Part shown: positions 17,854 through 25,708 of the stretch, piece by piece
How the letters are laid out: the number at the start of each line of letters is the position of its first letter
Numbering within the stretch: the first letter of the stretch is position 1
From: JANMJD01 sp963828405
GTDB taxonomy: Bacteria; Actinomycetota; Acidimicrobiia; Acidimicrobiales; Ilumatobacteraceae
Reading direction: 5' to 3'
DNA length: 64,000 bases
Assembly: GCA_963828405.1 (NCBI GenBank)
Contig: CAWHEG010000031.1
Span: 1,054,001 to 1,118,000, forward strand
The notes under the pieces: model-generated
Databases searched by the model: none
The model's input: the letters and a program-made list of their open reading frames with translations, nothing else
What the model was told of the DNA's origin: nothing
Position numbers and translations under genes: made by a program

Positions 17854-19101
17854 GTGGACGACATCACCGACCCCGACGTCTTCGTCGAGGGTGTCCCCTA
17901 CGAGACCTTCGCCGAGCTGCGCGATCACGATCCGGTGAGCTGGTGGGACGAGCACGACGGGGGCTCGGGGTTCTGGGCCGTCACCCGTTACGACGACCTC
18001 CTCGCCGTCAGCCGGGACGTCGGGACGTTCTCGTCGGCGCAGGGCGTCACGCTCGAGGAGATGGCGCCCGAGGCCTTCGAGGCCCGCCGTTCGATGATCG
18101 AGCACGACCCCCCGTCGCACACCCGCTACCGGCGGCTCGTCTCCAAGCCGTTCAGCCGGCGCGAGGTCTACGCCTACGAGCACGCCATCCGCCTGCTCGC
18201 CCGCGAGGTGCTCGACGAGGCGCTCGCCCCGGGCGCGTCCGAGCTCGACTTCGTCGAGCAGATCGCCAAGCAGCTCCCGATGCGGATGCTCGGCCGGCTG
18301 ATCGGGGTACCCGACGCCGACGGACCCTGGCTGGTCGAGCAGGGCGACGCGTTGCTCGGCAACTACGACCCGGAGATGACCTCGTACCCGGTCGGCCTCG
18401 TCGACACCGCCGAGTTCGAGATGATGCCGTTCCGCTCGCCGGCCGGCATCGAGCTGTACAGGTACGGCGAGCGCCAGGCCGCCCTGCGGCGGGACCACCC
18501 GACCGACGACGTGATCTCGGACCTGCTGCGCCCGATGATCGACGGCGAACGGCTCACCGAGCAGGAGTTCAAGAACTTCTTCGTGCTGCTCGTCGGCGCG
18601 GGTAACGACACCACCCGGTACACGATGACCGCCGGACTGCGGGCGCTGATCGAGCACCCCGACCAGCTGGCCGAACTGCGCGACTCGATCGGTCACGACG
18701 GGACGTTGATGGACTCGGCCGTGGAGGAGATCCTCCGCTGGGCGACGGTGACGATGCACTTCCGTCGCACGGCCACCGGCGACGTCGAGATGCGCGGCCG
18801 GAAGATCCGCCGGGGCGACAAGGTGGTCATCTGGTTCGTGTCGGCCGACTACGACGAGCGCCAGTTCCCCGAACCGTACCGCTTCGACATCCACCGCACC
18901 CCCAACGACCACGTCGCCTTCGGGCGGATGAGCCCCCATCTTTGCCTCGGCGCCCAGCTGGCCCGGATGGAGCTCAAGGTGATGTTCGAGGAGCTCCTCC
19001 CCCGCCTGGCCGACGTGCGGATCGTCGGCGAGATGCCCCGCCTGCGCTCCAACTTCATCAGCGGGATCAAGCACCTGCCGATCGCCGTCACCCTGGCGTA
19101 G
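17854..19101 (+). CDS. Cytochrome P450
   Basis: 415 residues, typical of soluble bacterial P450s. The I-helix oxygen-activation motif is GAGNDTTR, the K-helix E-x-x-R is EILR, and the heme loop is FGRMSPHLCLG with the Cys thiolate ligand. The heme loop is unusual: related P450s normally have glycines where this protein has Met-Ser before Pro-His. The tail (LRSNFISGIKHLPI) is like CYP125/CYP142-type enzymes that act on sterols or similar hydrophobic substrates. The actual substrate, and the ferredoxin and reductase partners, are not in the window. GTG start at 17854 has GAGGAG upstream. It is divergent from, and may be co-regulated with, the PuuA-like ligase. Confidence 0.92.
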   Translation: MDDITDPDVFVEGVPYETFAELRDHDPVSWWDEHDGGSGFWAVTRYDDLLAVSRDVGTFSSAQGVTLEEMAPEAFEARRSMIEHDPPSHTRYRRLVSKPFSRREVYAYEHAIRLLAREVLDEALAPGASELDFVEQIAKQLPMRMLGRLIGVPDADGPWLVEQGDALLGNYDPEMTSYPVGLVDTAEFEMMPFRSPAGIELYRYGERQAALRRDHPTDDVISDLLRPMIDGERLTEQEFKNFFVLLVGAGNDTTRYTMTAGLRALIEHPDQLAELRDSIGHDGTLMDSAVEEILRWATVTMHFRRTATGDVEMRGRKIRRGDKVVIWFVSADYDERQFPEPYRFDIHRTPNDHVAFGRMSPHLCLGAQLARMELKVMFEELLPRLADVRIVGEMPRLRSNFISGIKHLPIAVTLA

Positions 19102-19147
19102 GACCAATGACTCTTAGCATCGTGCGAGAGACGCGGGATCATCATGG

Positions 19148-19345
19148 GTGCCTGATCGAATGATCCCCACGGTCGTCCAGCTGGAGAACAGCACGGGTTC
19201 GTGGATGCCCGCCAACCTGGCCAACGCCCGGTCGGGCACCGTCGACGATGTCAGTGTGCCCGCGGCCGTCGCAGCCCTCGTGGCATGGGGCCTCGTGCCC
19301 GCCTGTGCGGGCCTGGTCAGCGTGATCCGCCGTGATGTGATCTGA
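19148..19345 (+). pseudogene. Possible C-terminal remnant of an ABC-2 type permease
   Basis: The frame reads VVQLENSTGSWMPANLANAR, a variable bit, then PAAVAALVAWGLVPACAGLV and an ending IRRDVI. A last periplasmic loop with Leu-x-x-x-x-x-x-x-P, a single terminal hydrophobic helix and a final R-R-D-V is the common C-terminus of ABC-2 permeases. No other part of such a gene is present. It lies in a low-coding patch after the P450 gene, so it is probably a relic, but it could be a short hypothetical membrane protein. Confidence 0.3.
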
Positions 19346-19469
19346 AGGCCGTCCGTCGCCCGGTACGTCGGCGGACTCTCCCCAGCGGATCGAGCCGTCG
19401 GTCGAATGGTCATGAGCAATCAGGATTGACTGCCCCGCCTCTACGAGGGCATGGACGCAGTGCAACTGA

Positions 19470-19646
19470 TCACGCGTCGTCATCGACGAGTGGTCGAGAG
19501 TTCGCCGCGGATTGGAGCTGCTCGACCAGCCGTCGCAGGATCGGAGTGACCCGCTCCGACGTCCACCGCTGCGGATCTTCGAGGCTGGCGAGGTAGCCCC
19601 GCGAGATCTCCTCGCGTTCGAGCAACGCCATGCCAGCGTGTGCCAT
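19470..19646 (-). CDS. Small hypothetical protein (58 aa)
   Basis: The frame starts at ATG 19646 with GGAG 8 nt upstream and ends at TGA 19470-19472. It encodes a charged helical protein. The N-terminal part LLEREEISRGYL recalls the first helix of IS30-type transposases (E-R-E-E-I-S-R-G), but the rest (RWTSERVTPILRRLVEQL) does not continue that match. It could be a small regulator, a relic of a larger gene, or chance. The good ribosome-binding site is the main support. Confidence 0.35.
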   Translation of the reverse strand: MAHAGMALLEREEISRGYLASLEDPQRWTSERVTPILRRLVEQLQSAANSRPLVDDDA

Positions 19647-19655
19647 CCTGTGTAC

Positions 19656-19719
19656 TCCAGCGGTCGGTGAGGGTTACAGCACCGGCCATCATGACCGGAA
19701 CCGTGCACCGACCGCTGGA
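19656..19719. repeat. 14-bp perfect inverted repeat with internal palindrome
   Basis: TCCAGCGGTCGGTG (19656-19669) is exactly complementary to CACCGACCGCTGGA (19706-19719). The 36-nt interior contains a second near-palindrome, CCGGCCATCATGACCGG. The 64-bp unit could extrude as a two-tier cruciform or fold as RNA. It has no T-tract, so an ordinary terminator is unlikely. It lies just upstream of the small minus-strand frame. Confidence 0.6.
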
Positions 19720-19917
19720 ACTCCCCGCCGTAGGCCGGTGGCGTCGTGTGTTGATCGCACCGCAGGCGACCTCCCGCCTCGATCGACGGTGAGTCGGCTC
19801 CGTTCCGAGCCGACTGTTTGGCCGACAGCAAGGCCATTTGGCGCTGCTCGTTCGGGCGGCTGACTCCTTCGTTCTGCCCCGTGTTGGATTCTTTGCAATG
19901 GGGTGACTTCCTGATTC
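19720..19917. other. Non-coding leader of the sigma-factor operon, with an 8-bp hairpin
   Basis: AGTCGGCT (19792-19799) and AGCCGACT (19808-19815) form a perfect stem with an 8-nt loop, followed by GTTTGG. This could be a weak terminator or a leader element for the sigma gene that starts about 100 bp downstream. No convincing gene is seen in this stretch on either strand. Confidence 0.4.
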
Positions 19918-20454
19918 GTGTGTATGTCGATGGATGCAAGACTGTTGATCGACACCAACATGGAAGCGACCACCAGCTACCTCTCTTTCGAATCGCGATT
20001 CGAGGATCTCTATCTGAAGGAGTACCCGGCGCTCTACGCGGTTGCGTTGGCGTTGGTCGGCGCAGCTGACGGCGAGGATCTCGTGCAGGACACGATGTTC
20101 AAGGCTCTGGTCAATTGGGAGCGCGTCGGGCGGTTGGAACGCCCTGGCGGTTGGTGCCACCGTGTCCTCATCAATCTCTGCCGGACATGGTGGAGGCACG
20201 CCCGGGCATATGGGCGAGCACTTGCCAGGCTCGGGCCTGTTCGCGCATCAGACCCGGAACCTTCGGCTGAGGCTGTCGCGTTCTGGTCGGCGGTGCGCGA
20301 CCTGCCGAGCCGACCTCGGATGGTGGTAGCGCTCTACTACGGCGCCGATCGATCGACAGCCGACATTGCATCCATTCTCGCCGTTCCCGAAGGAACGGTG
20401 TGTTCGGACCTTTCGCGAGCACGAGTCGTGCTCGCGAAGCAACTGAAGGGATGA
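19918..20454 (+). CDS. ECF-type RNA polymerase sigma factor (SigE-like)
   Basis: 178 residues with regions 2 and 4 and no region 3, as in ECF sigma factors. Region 2 includes YPALYAVALALVGAADGEDLVQDTMFKALVNW; region 4 includes DLPSRPRMVVALYYGADRSTADIASILAVPEGTV ending in an S-D-L-S-R-A recognition helix. It directs RNA polymerase to a small regulon, probably including its own operon. Start is uncertain: GTG 19918, ATG 19924 and ATG 19930 are all in frame and none has a strong ribosome-binding site. It is tightly coupled to a membrane-anchored binding-protein gene starting 3 nt after its stop, which is the likely signal-sensing partner. Confidence 0.88.
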   Translation: MCMSMDARLLIDTNMEATTSYLSFESRFEDLYLKEYPALYAVALALVGAADGEDLVQDTMFKALVNWERVGRLERPGGWCHRVLINLCRTWWRHARAYGRALARLGPVRASDPEPSAEAVAFWSAVRDLPSRPRMVVALYYGADRSTADIASILAVPEGTVCSDLSRARVVLAKQLKG

Positions 20455-20456
20455 CG

Positions 20457-22007
20457 ATGAGCAACGAAACCAACCGCAACGACGATGAGGTCGAGCGCAT
20501 CGAGGAGTTGGGCCATCGCGTCGGCGCCGAATCGCGCCGGGCTGCCCCGGCCGGAGGTGCGGCGTTGCTACGCGCTCGCCGCGAGCGTCAACGCACTCAG
20601 CGAACCGCAGCCGCCGCCGTCGTCTCGGGCGTCACCCTCGTCGCCGGCTTGTTCGCCGTGAGTCGTATCGGGGCGGACGCCGACCAGGTGGACCGTCCAA
20701 CCGCAACGGCGCCCGTCGTCTCCAAAGCGATCGCTCCGGCGACGAGCAGCGCACCGACGACCGCAGCACCGACGACCGCAGCACCGACCACCGCAGCACC
20801 GACCACCACGACGATCGCGCCAGCGGTCGCCAAGGCGTTGTCGTTTACGAGGGGCACCGCTGGTGCGGCCAGCGGGGAGGCGGTTCGCCTTGGCTACGTC
20901 GGGGCCGACTCGCTTGAGCCGTCCCAGCGCAATGCGATGGACGCGGCGATCAGGCTGGTCAACGAGGAGTTGGGAGGGATCCAGGGTCACCCGATCGAAC
21001 TCGTCGCCTGTGAGCCGGCCGATCGATTCGTCGGCACCGACTGCACTGCGCAGCTCGGCGCCGACACGTCACTGGCCGCGCTGATGATGGTCGAGGCGAT
21101 CCCGGGGCCCGATGCGTATGACGAGCTCAGTGCCGGTCGGCCGTTGTTCCTGACGCTGATGGCCTGGCCCGATCTGCTCGGCGAAAACGGGTGGAGCGTG
21201 GGGTTCGACTTGAACACGGCGTACAGCCGCAAGCTGGCACTGGCGATGACGCCGCCGATCAGTGCGAGCAGTGTCACGCTGATCGGCGACGTCGTCGATG
21301 TGGTCCCGGTTCTCCCGCAGGAACTGTTCGGGTCGTCATACCCCGGCCGGACGCTGCATATCGTCAGTGTCCCGACTGATGCCGGCGTTGAGGCCGTTGC
21401 CCGCGCGATTCGGGGGGTGCCCGGAGCGGCCGAGGCCGACGCGTTCGTCACCGTCGGCACGTTTGGGGCGTGGTGCACGCATGTTCCCTGGGCGCTCGAC
21501 CTCCTCGATGCCCCAGGGGTGCTGGTCCAGGACGGCGGGTGTCTCTTCCAACCCGATGCTGAGGATCTGCAACGCGACCAGGGCCTCGACCCGGCCGCCC
21601 TCGACGGCGTCTACGCCGCCAGCACGGGCGTCAATCCCATCGATCCCGACGCAAACGGATTCGACGTGTTCAACTACGCCACCGCGGCAGTCGACGTCGA
21701 GCGCCGGGCCTACCGCGCGTATGAAGCCTTCTCATTGCTGATGACCACGGTGCGGGTGATGAACGAGGTGGAGGATCCATTTCACCCTGCGGAGGTTCGG
21801 GCGCTTCTCGAAAGTCTGACCGAGCCGACCTTGCTGCACTACGGTTCGCTCGGGTGCACCAGGATCACCTTCATGGGGGTCTACGTCGAACGTGCCTGCC
21901 TACAGTATTCTGGCGTCTTCCAACACCTCGATGGGAGTTGGACGGCCGTCGCCGATGGCAGCAACGGAAAGCTGCTGAGCGACCAGGGGATCGTCGACGC
22001 TGAGTAA
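20457..22007 (+). CDS. Membrane-tethered sensor: short cytosolic tail, one TM helix, type-I periplasmic binding domain
   Basis: 516 residues. Residues 1-45 are cytosolic and charged, ending in an Arg-rich patch (LLRARRERQR). One transmembrane helix follows (about 52-72), then a Thr/Ala/Pro linker of repeated APTTA units (20755-20815). The outer domain is about 400 residues and resembles a Peripla_BP_6/LivJ fold: VRLGYVGADS, AIRLVNEELGGIQGHPIELV with an early Cys pair, and paired-lobe sequences to the end. No zinc anti-sigma motif or permease is present. Start ATG 20457 has GAAGGG 6 nt upstream (ATG 20451 would overlap the sigma stop). I infer an anti-sigma/co-sensor that controls the upstream ECF factor in response to a ligand. 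Confidence 0.8.
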   Translation: MSNETNRNDDEVERIEELGHRVGAESRRAAPAGGAALLRARRERQRTQRTAAAAVVSGVTLVAGLFAVSRIGADADQVDRPTATAPVVSKAIAPATSSAPTTAAPTTAAPTTAAPTTTTIAPAVAKALSFTRGTAGAASGEAVRLGYVGADSLEPSQRNAMDAAIRLVNEELGGIQGHPIELVACEPADRFVGTDCTAQLGADTSLAALMMVEAIPGPDAYDELSAGRPLFLTLMAWPDLLGENGWSVGFDLNTAYSRKLALAMTPPISASSVTLIGDVVDVVPVLPQELFGSSYPGRTLHIVSVPTDAGVEAVARAIRGVPGAAEADAFVTVGTFGAWCTHVPWALDLLDAPGVLVQDGGCLFQPDAEDLQRDQGLDPAALDGVYAASTGVNPIDPDANGFDVFNYATAAVDVERRAYRAYEAFSLLMTTVRVMNEVEDPFHPAEVRALLESLTEPTLLHYGSLGCTRITFMGVYVERACLQYSGVFQHLDGSWTAVADGSNGKLLSDQGIVDAE

Positions 22008-22060
22008 TTCGGCAACCACACGTCGATGAGCAGGCCATCGCCCGAGATCAAGATTGCCTC

Positions 22061-23563
22061 CTATTCTCCGCCGTACAGGCGATGGAGGTCGACGAGTTCG
22101 ACGTCGTCGCGCCGGTCGGCTTCGCGCCGTAGCTCGTTGGTGAACCCGCCCCGGGAGACGATGATCCGTTTGATCGGACCGGCGACGTCGATGTCGTCTC
22201 GTCGGTTTACGGCCAGGGCAGTGCTGGCTCGGTCGAGGCGCTCGAGGAGCGGTTTGCCGACCCGCCTCGCCTGGGCCTTGACTTCGCCCACGGCCAACAG
22301 CCGACGTCCGCCGCGAGCTGTGCGTTCGACGACGGCCAGGTCGAGGTTGCGCACTGAGCCGCCGTGGCCATCGTCAACTTCGAGGGCCAGGGCTGTAGGG
22401 CCCACGAGAGAACACAGCCCGCCGAGGGTGGTGGCCGAGGCGTGGAGCATGCACCAGTCGTAGGCCATACGCTCGAGTTCAGGTCCGAGAATGAGCGAAG
22501 CGACCGTCGGCTCGACCGCCGTCCAAATTTTCGACGGCTCGACTCCGACGGTCAGCTGCTGCTCATGCGGTTCGATCACCAAGCGATGAAAGCGAACCAA
22601 CGGCTCACGGAGTTCATAGGTCGATCGGTTGGCGCGGAGCGGATCATCACGTCGCAGTAGCCACCCGGCGTCGATTGTGGTGCGCAGCGCGTGGGACAGC
22701 GAGCCACGCTTCGCGCCGAGCAACGCATCGATGTCACCCCAGCGTGACTTGCCTGAGGCGACAGCGCCGAGAAGGCCCCAATAGAGCTTCTGATCGACAA
22801 GCTCCTCGTCCTCGGCCACCACCACTCGGCCCTCGCGAAACAGAGCGGATGACGGATCGAGCAACCTCCGACAGACCCATCGATCGATGTTGCCGTTCGT
22901 CGGCCGGTCGAAGCCGGCGAACGTCGGATAAGCGGGAGTGCCGCCGACATAGGCAAAGTGCTCGAATGCCGCGGCCGGGTTGCCGTCCAGGCCCCAGAAC
23001 GCCGCCGCGGTACGGAAGTCGAACGGGTGTAGCACGAGTTCGAGGGTTGCTCGGCCTCTCAGCGGAGCCGTGCCGTCGATCAGCCGGCGCATCTGGCCGA
23101 ACGCCGAGCCGCACAGGATCAGCCGCGATCGGTTCGCCCGCATCGAGTGCGAGTGTGCCAGCCGATCTTGCAGGATCGAAGGGAGCTCGCCGACACGACC
23201 GATAATACGTCCGACCTCGTCGAGCACGACGGGCGTGGGCCGATCGCTCGGCGACAGGAGCGCGGCGATGGCCTCGGTCCATGTCGAGAAGCGAATGGGT
23301 CCCGGGCCGGCCACCCAGTCGGAATACGCCACCGACAGGGCTTCCAGGTTTGCGGCCGCTTCGGTTTCCTGTGCCTGCCAGTAGAAGCCGCCGTACTCGG
23401 CACACAGGCGCTTCAGCAACATCGTCTTGCCCTGGCGTCGCCGCCCGTACACCAAGCCGAGCAACGCCTGATCGACAGGGCTGTCCACGAACTCCCGCAG
23501 CCGGGCCCATTCGCGGGTGCGGGCAAACACCTCGGATGGTGCCGGCGGTTGTCGAGGGCTCAT
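22061..23563 (-). CDS. COG1672-type AAA ATPase with C-terminal DUF234-like nuclease fold
   Basis: 500 residues. P-loop GRRRQGKTMLLKRL is near residue 40, Walker B is PVVLDEVGRI, and a sensor Ser is in LILCGSAFGQM. A winged-helix middle (GDIDALLGAKRGSLSHALRT) follows. The C-terminal DUF234-like part has NLDLAVVERTARG and VGEVKAQ, a D-x(n)-E-V-K arrangement of a PD-(D/E)xK-like core. This family is common in archaea, is patchy in bacteria, and is often on mobile or accessory DNA. Its cellular role is unclear. ATG 23563 has no ribosome-binding site and abuts a 10-bp inverted repeat, so the message may be leaderless. It sits where the 3' half of an acyl-CoA dehydrogenase gene should be. Confidence 0.88.
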   Translation of the reverse strand: MSPRQPPAPSEVFARTREWARLREFVDSPVDQALLGLVYGRRRQGKTMLLKRLCAEYGGFYWQAQETEAAANLEALSVAYSDWVAGPGPIRFSTWTEAIAALLSPSDRPTPVVLDEVGRIIGRVGELPSILQDRLAHSHSMRANRSRLILCGSAFGQMRRLIDGTAPLRGRATLELVLHPFDFRTAAAFWGLDGNPAAAFEHFAYVGGTPAYPTFAGFDRPTNGNIDRWVCRRLLDPSSALFREGRVVVAEDEELVDQKLYWGLLGAVASGKSRWGDIDALLGAKRGSLSHALRTTIDAGWLLRRDDPLRANRSTYELREPLVRFHRLVIEPHEQQLTVGVEPSKIWTAVEPTVASLILGPELERMAYDWCMLHASATTLGGLCSLVGPTALALEVDDGHGGSVRNLDLAVVERTARGGRRLLAVGEVKAQARRVGKPLLERLDRASTALAVNRRDDIDVAGPIKRIIVSRGGFTNELRREADRRDDVELVDLHRLYGGE

Positions 23564-23594
23564 AGCGATTGGAGTATTGCATAATCCAATCGCT
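23564..23594. promoter_or_regulatory. Perfect 10-bp inverted repeat touching the ATPase start codon
   Basis: AGCGATTGGA (23564-23573) and TCCAATCGCT (23585-23594) are exact inverted copies around an 11-nt AT-rich centre. The left arm directly abuts the ATPase initiation codon. The site is also the junction between the ATPase gene and the truncated dehydrogenase. It could be an operator for autoregulation, the promoter region of a leaderless message, or a mark left by insertion. Confidence 0.6.
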
Positions 23595-24364
23595 AAAAGC
23601 TCAGCCGATGGCGTGGCTGTCGCGGCGACGTCGAGCCGGCTGTTGTCGAGCACCTTCATCGCCGTTCGGAAGCCGGTTCCCTCGTCGCCGAGGCGGTGTG
23701 ATTCGGGCACGGCGACCCCGTCGAAGGAGACCTCGAAGGCGTGGGCGCCGCGGATACCCATCAACCGCTCGGGCCGCGACACGCTGAGCCCGGGCGACTT
23801 CCTTTCGACGACGAAGGCGCTGACCCCGCGGGCGCCGGCGCCGGGATCGGTCTTGGCGAACACGACGATGAACGCGGCCTCATCGGCATTGGAGATGAAG
23901 TGCTTGACCCCATCGATTCGGTAGGTCGCTCCGTCGCGGGTCGCCAGCGTCCGCAGGTCGGCGGGATGGGAACCTCCCCGCGGTTCGGTGAGGGCGAAGG
24001 CCCCGAGCGATTCGCCGGTGGCGGCCCGGGGGGAGCCAGCGTCGGTGTTGGGTCTCGTCGCCTCCGAGGAGGATCGCGTCGGTGCCGAGATAGTGGGCAC
24101 CGATCAGCGATGAGGTCGCCGCGCACGCCCTGGAGATCTCGATCAGCGACAGCAGCATCGCCGCATACGACACCCCCGGACTTCCGAGGCGACCGGCAGA
24201 TTCATTCCCATCACGCCGAGTTCGCCGAGGGCCGGCACGTGGCGGGTGCACGACGACTCGGTCTCATCGAGCTCTGCCGCCACGGGTGCCAGCTGGTCGG
24301 CGGCGAAACGGGCCATCACCTCGGCGATCGCCCAGTCGTCCTCTGTCGTGCCCAATCGAAGCAT
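23595..24364 (-). pseudogene. Truncated and frameshifted acyl-CoA dehydrogenase
   Basis: Reading from ATG 24364, three frames in turn give consecutive pieces of one acyl-CoA dehydrogenase. The first is LRLGTTEDDWAIAEVMARF through VMGMNLP. The second is GVSYAAMLLSLIEISRACAA through HRRWLPP. The third is GESLGAFALTEPRGGSHPAD through DNSRLDVAATAT. The first shift (near 24178) is a lost base. The second (near 24035) lies at a run of six G. After the third piece the homology stops and the ATPase locus begins, so the flavin-binding C-terminal helical domain (about 150 residues, including the catalytic Glu) is missing. It follows the CaiB-like gene by 16 bp, suggesting a former fatty-acid catabolic operon. 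Confidence 0.88.
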
Positions 24365-24380
24365 CGGTTCGTTCCCTTCG

Positions 24381-25521
24381 TCAGCTGGGCCCGGGTGCCG
24401 ACGGCGTACCGAAAGCACCGAGGGCGTGGAGTTCGGCGAGACGGGACGTGGTGGCCCCGAGCAGCCGACCGAGGATCTCGTCGGTGTGCTCGCCGAGGCC
24501 GGGCGCGGGGCCGACCACGTTGGGCGCCGAGCCCGTTAATCGAACCGGCTGCGAGGGGAGGCGGAGTCCGGGCAACCGATCATCGTCGACCTCCCGGAGC
24601 AGTCCGCGAGCAACGGCCTGATCGGAGGCAAGGGCCTGTTCGGTGTTCCAGATCGGCGCCGCCGGGACGCCTGCAGCCTCGAGGTGGGCGACGGCTTCAT
24701 GGGCGGTCGAGTTCGCCGCCCAGGCCTCGATCGCCGCCCGCAGTTCGGCCTCGTGGACACTTCGACCGGCGTCATCGGCGAAGCGCGGATCGCTGACCAG
24801 CTCGGGACCGCGGTTGCCCACCCGGCGTGCCGGCGTGCCGGCGTGCCGGTGAACAGGTACCGGGCGATCGAGGTGACCAGGAAGGTGAGGGTGGTGTCGA
24901 ACATGGCGACGTCGACGTGCTGGCCGCGCCCGGTGCGCTGCACTTGGTGGAGTGCGGCAAGTGCGGCCCACGAGGCGAAGACCCCGGCGACGACGTCCGA
25001 CACCGCCTCGCCGACGAGCATCAGAGGGCCGTCGGGGCTGCCGGTGGCTTCCATCAGCCCCACTCATCGCCTGGATGATGATGTCGTAGGCCGGCCGATC
25101 GGCGAGGGGGCCGGTTTGGGCCGAAGCCCGAGACACTGACGACCACGATCCGCGGATTGACGGCGAGAAAGTCGTCGGCACCGATGCCGAGACGGTCAGC
25201 GACGCCGGGCCGGAAGTGCTCGACGATGACGTCGCAGTGAGCGGCCAGTTCGTGGACGACGCGCCGCGCCGCCTCTGTCTTGAGGTCGAGAACGATGCTG
25301 CGCTTGTTGCGGTTCATCACCGTGAACAGGGCGCTGTGGCCGTCGCGGATCGGGCCGATCGCCCGATAGTCGTCGCCGCCGGGTGGCTCGACCTTGATCA
25401 CCTCGGCGCCAAGGTCGGCGAGCAGCGCGGTCGACAGCGGCCCGCCGAGAACCCGGGTGAAATCGAGCACCCGCAGCCCATCCAACGGCTGCGGCGACTC
25501 GGGCCGCATCGACTTCCTCAT
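24381..25521 (-). pseudogene. Frameshifted CaiB/BaiF family III CoA-transferase
   Basis: The N-terminal frame gives PLDGLRVLDFTRVLGGPLST, EVIKVEPPGGDDYR and NRNKRSIVLDLKTE, classical for family III CoA-transferases. It then shifts three times. Near 25115 one extra C precedes QTGPLADRPAYD. Near 25068 one extra G precedes LMEATGSPDGPLMLVGEAVS. At 24824-24847 a third copy of an 8-bp unit shifts the frame before NRGPELVSDPRFADD. The C-terminal part (AHEAVAHLEAAGVPAAP onward) is intact to the stop at 24381. The first two changes are homopolymer-length differences and could be sequencing errors; the 8-bp expansion is not. Active protein is unlikely as written. The start could be 25521 or 25509. Confidence 0.85.
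24824..24847. repeat. Three tandem copies of an 8-bp unit causing a frameshift
   Basis: GGCGTGCC is repeated at 24824-24831, 24832-24839 and 24840-24847. On the minus strand, two copies would give T-G-T-P-A-R-R-V-G-N-R and keep the CaiB frame. The third copy adds 8 bp and shifts it. This is the signature of slipped-strand mispairing. Confidence 0.85.
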
Positions 25522-25708
25522 CGACGGGGCGCCGACCGCGACCGTGGCGACGAACGGTGTCTCCCAGAGGGACGAGCTGACGGTCACCGTCGGCGGCTGA
25601 CCGGCGTCCACGCTCGAATCGACGGCTGCGGTCGTCGACGCTGACGGGACGCGCCGACAACGACCCCGGTCGCACTGGGCGGGTCACAGGAGGCATACTC
25701 GCAACGCC

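Noticed and set aside
16435..19107. One very long minus-strand reading through the ligase gene and opposite the P450 gene
   Set aside because: Only the part to 17748 has glutamine synthetase motifs. The rest is antisense to a clear P450 and is biased high-GC antisense sequence.
19142..20199. Long minus-strand frames across the sigma-gene leader
   Set aside because: They overlap a clear sigma factor and show no domain. Only the short frame at 19470-19646 has a good ribosome-binding site.
22061..24100. A fusion of acyl-CoA dehydrogenase and ATPase in one frame
   Set aside because: The two parts are in frame by chance. The ATPase has its own ATG at 23563, and the dehydrogenase piece lacks both its ends.
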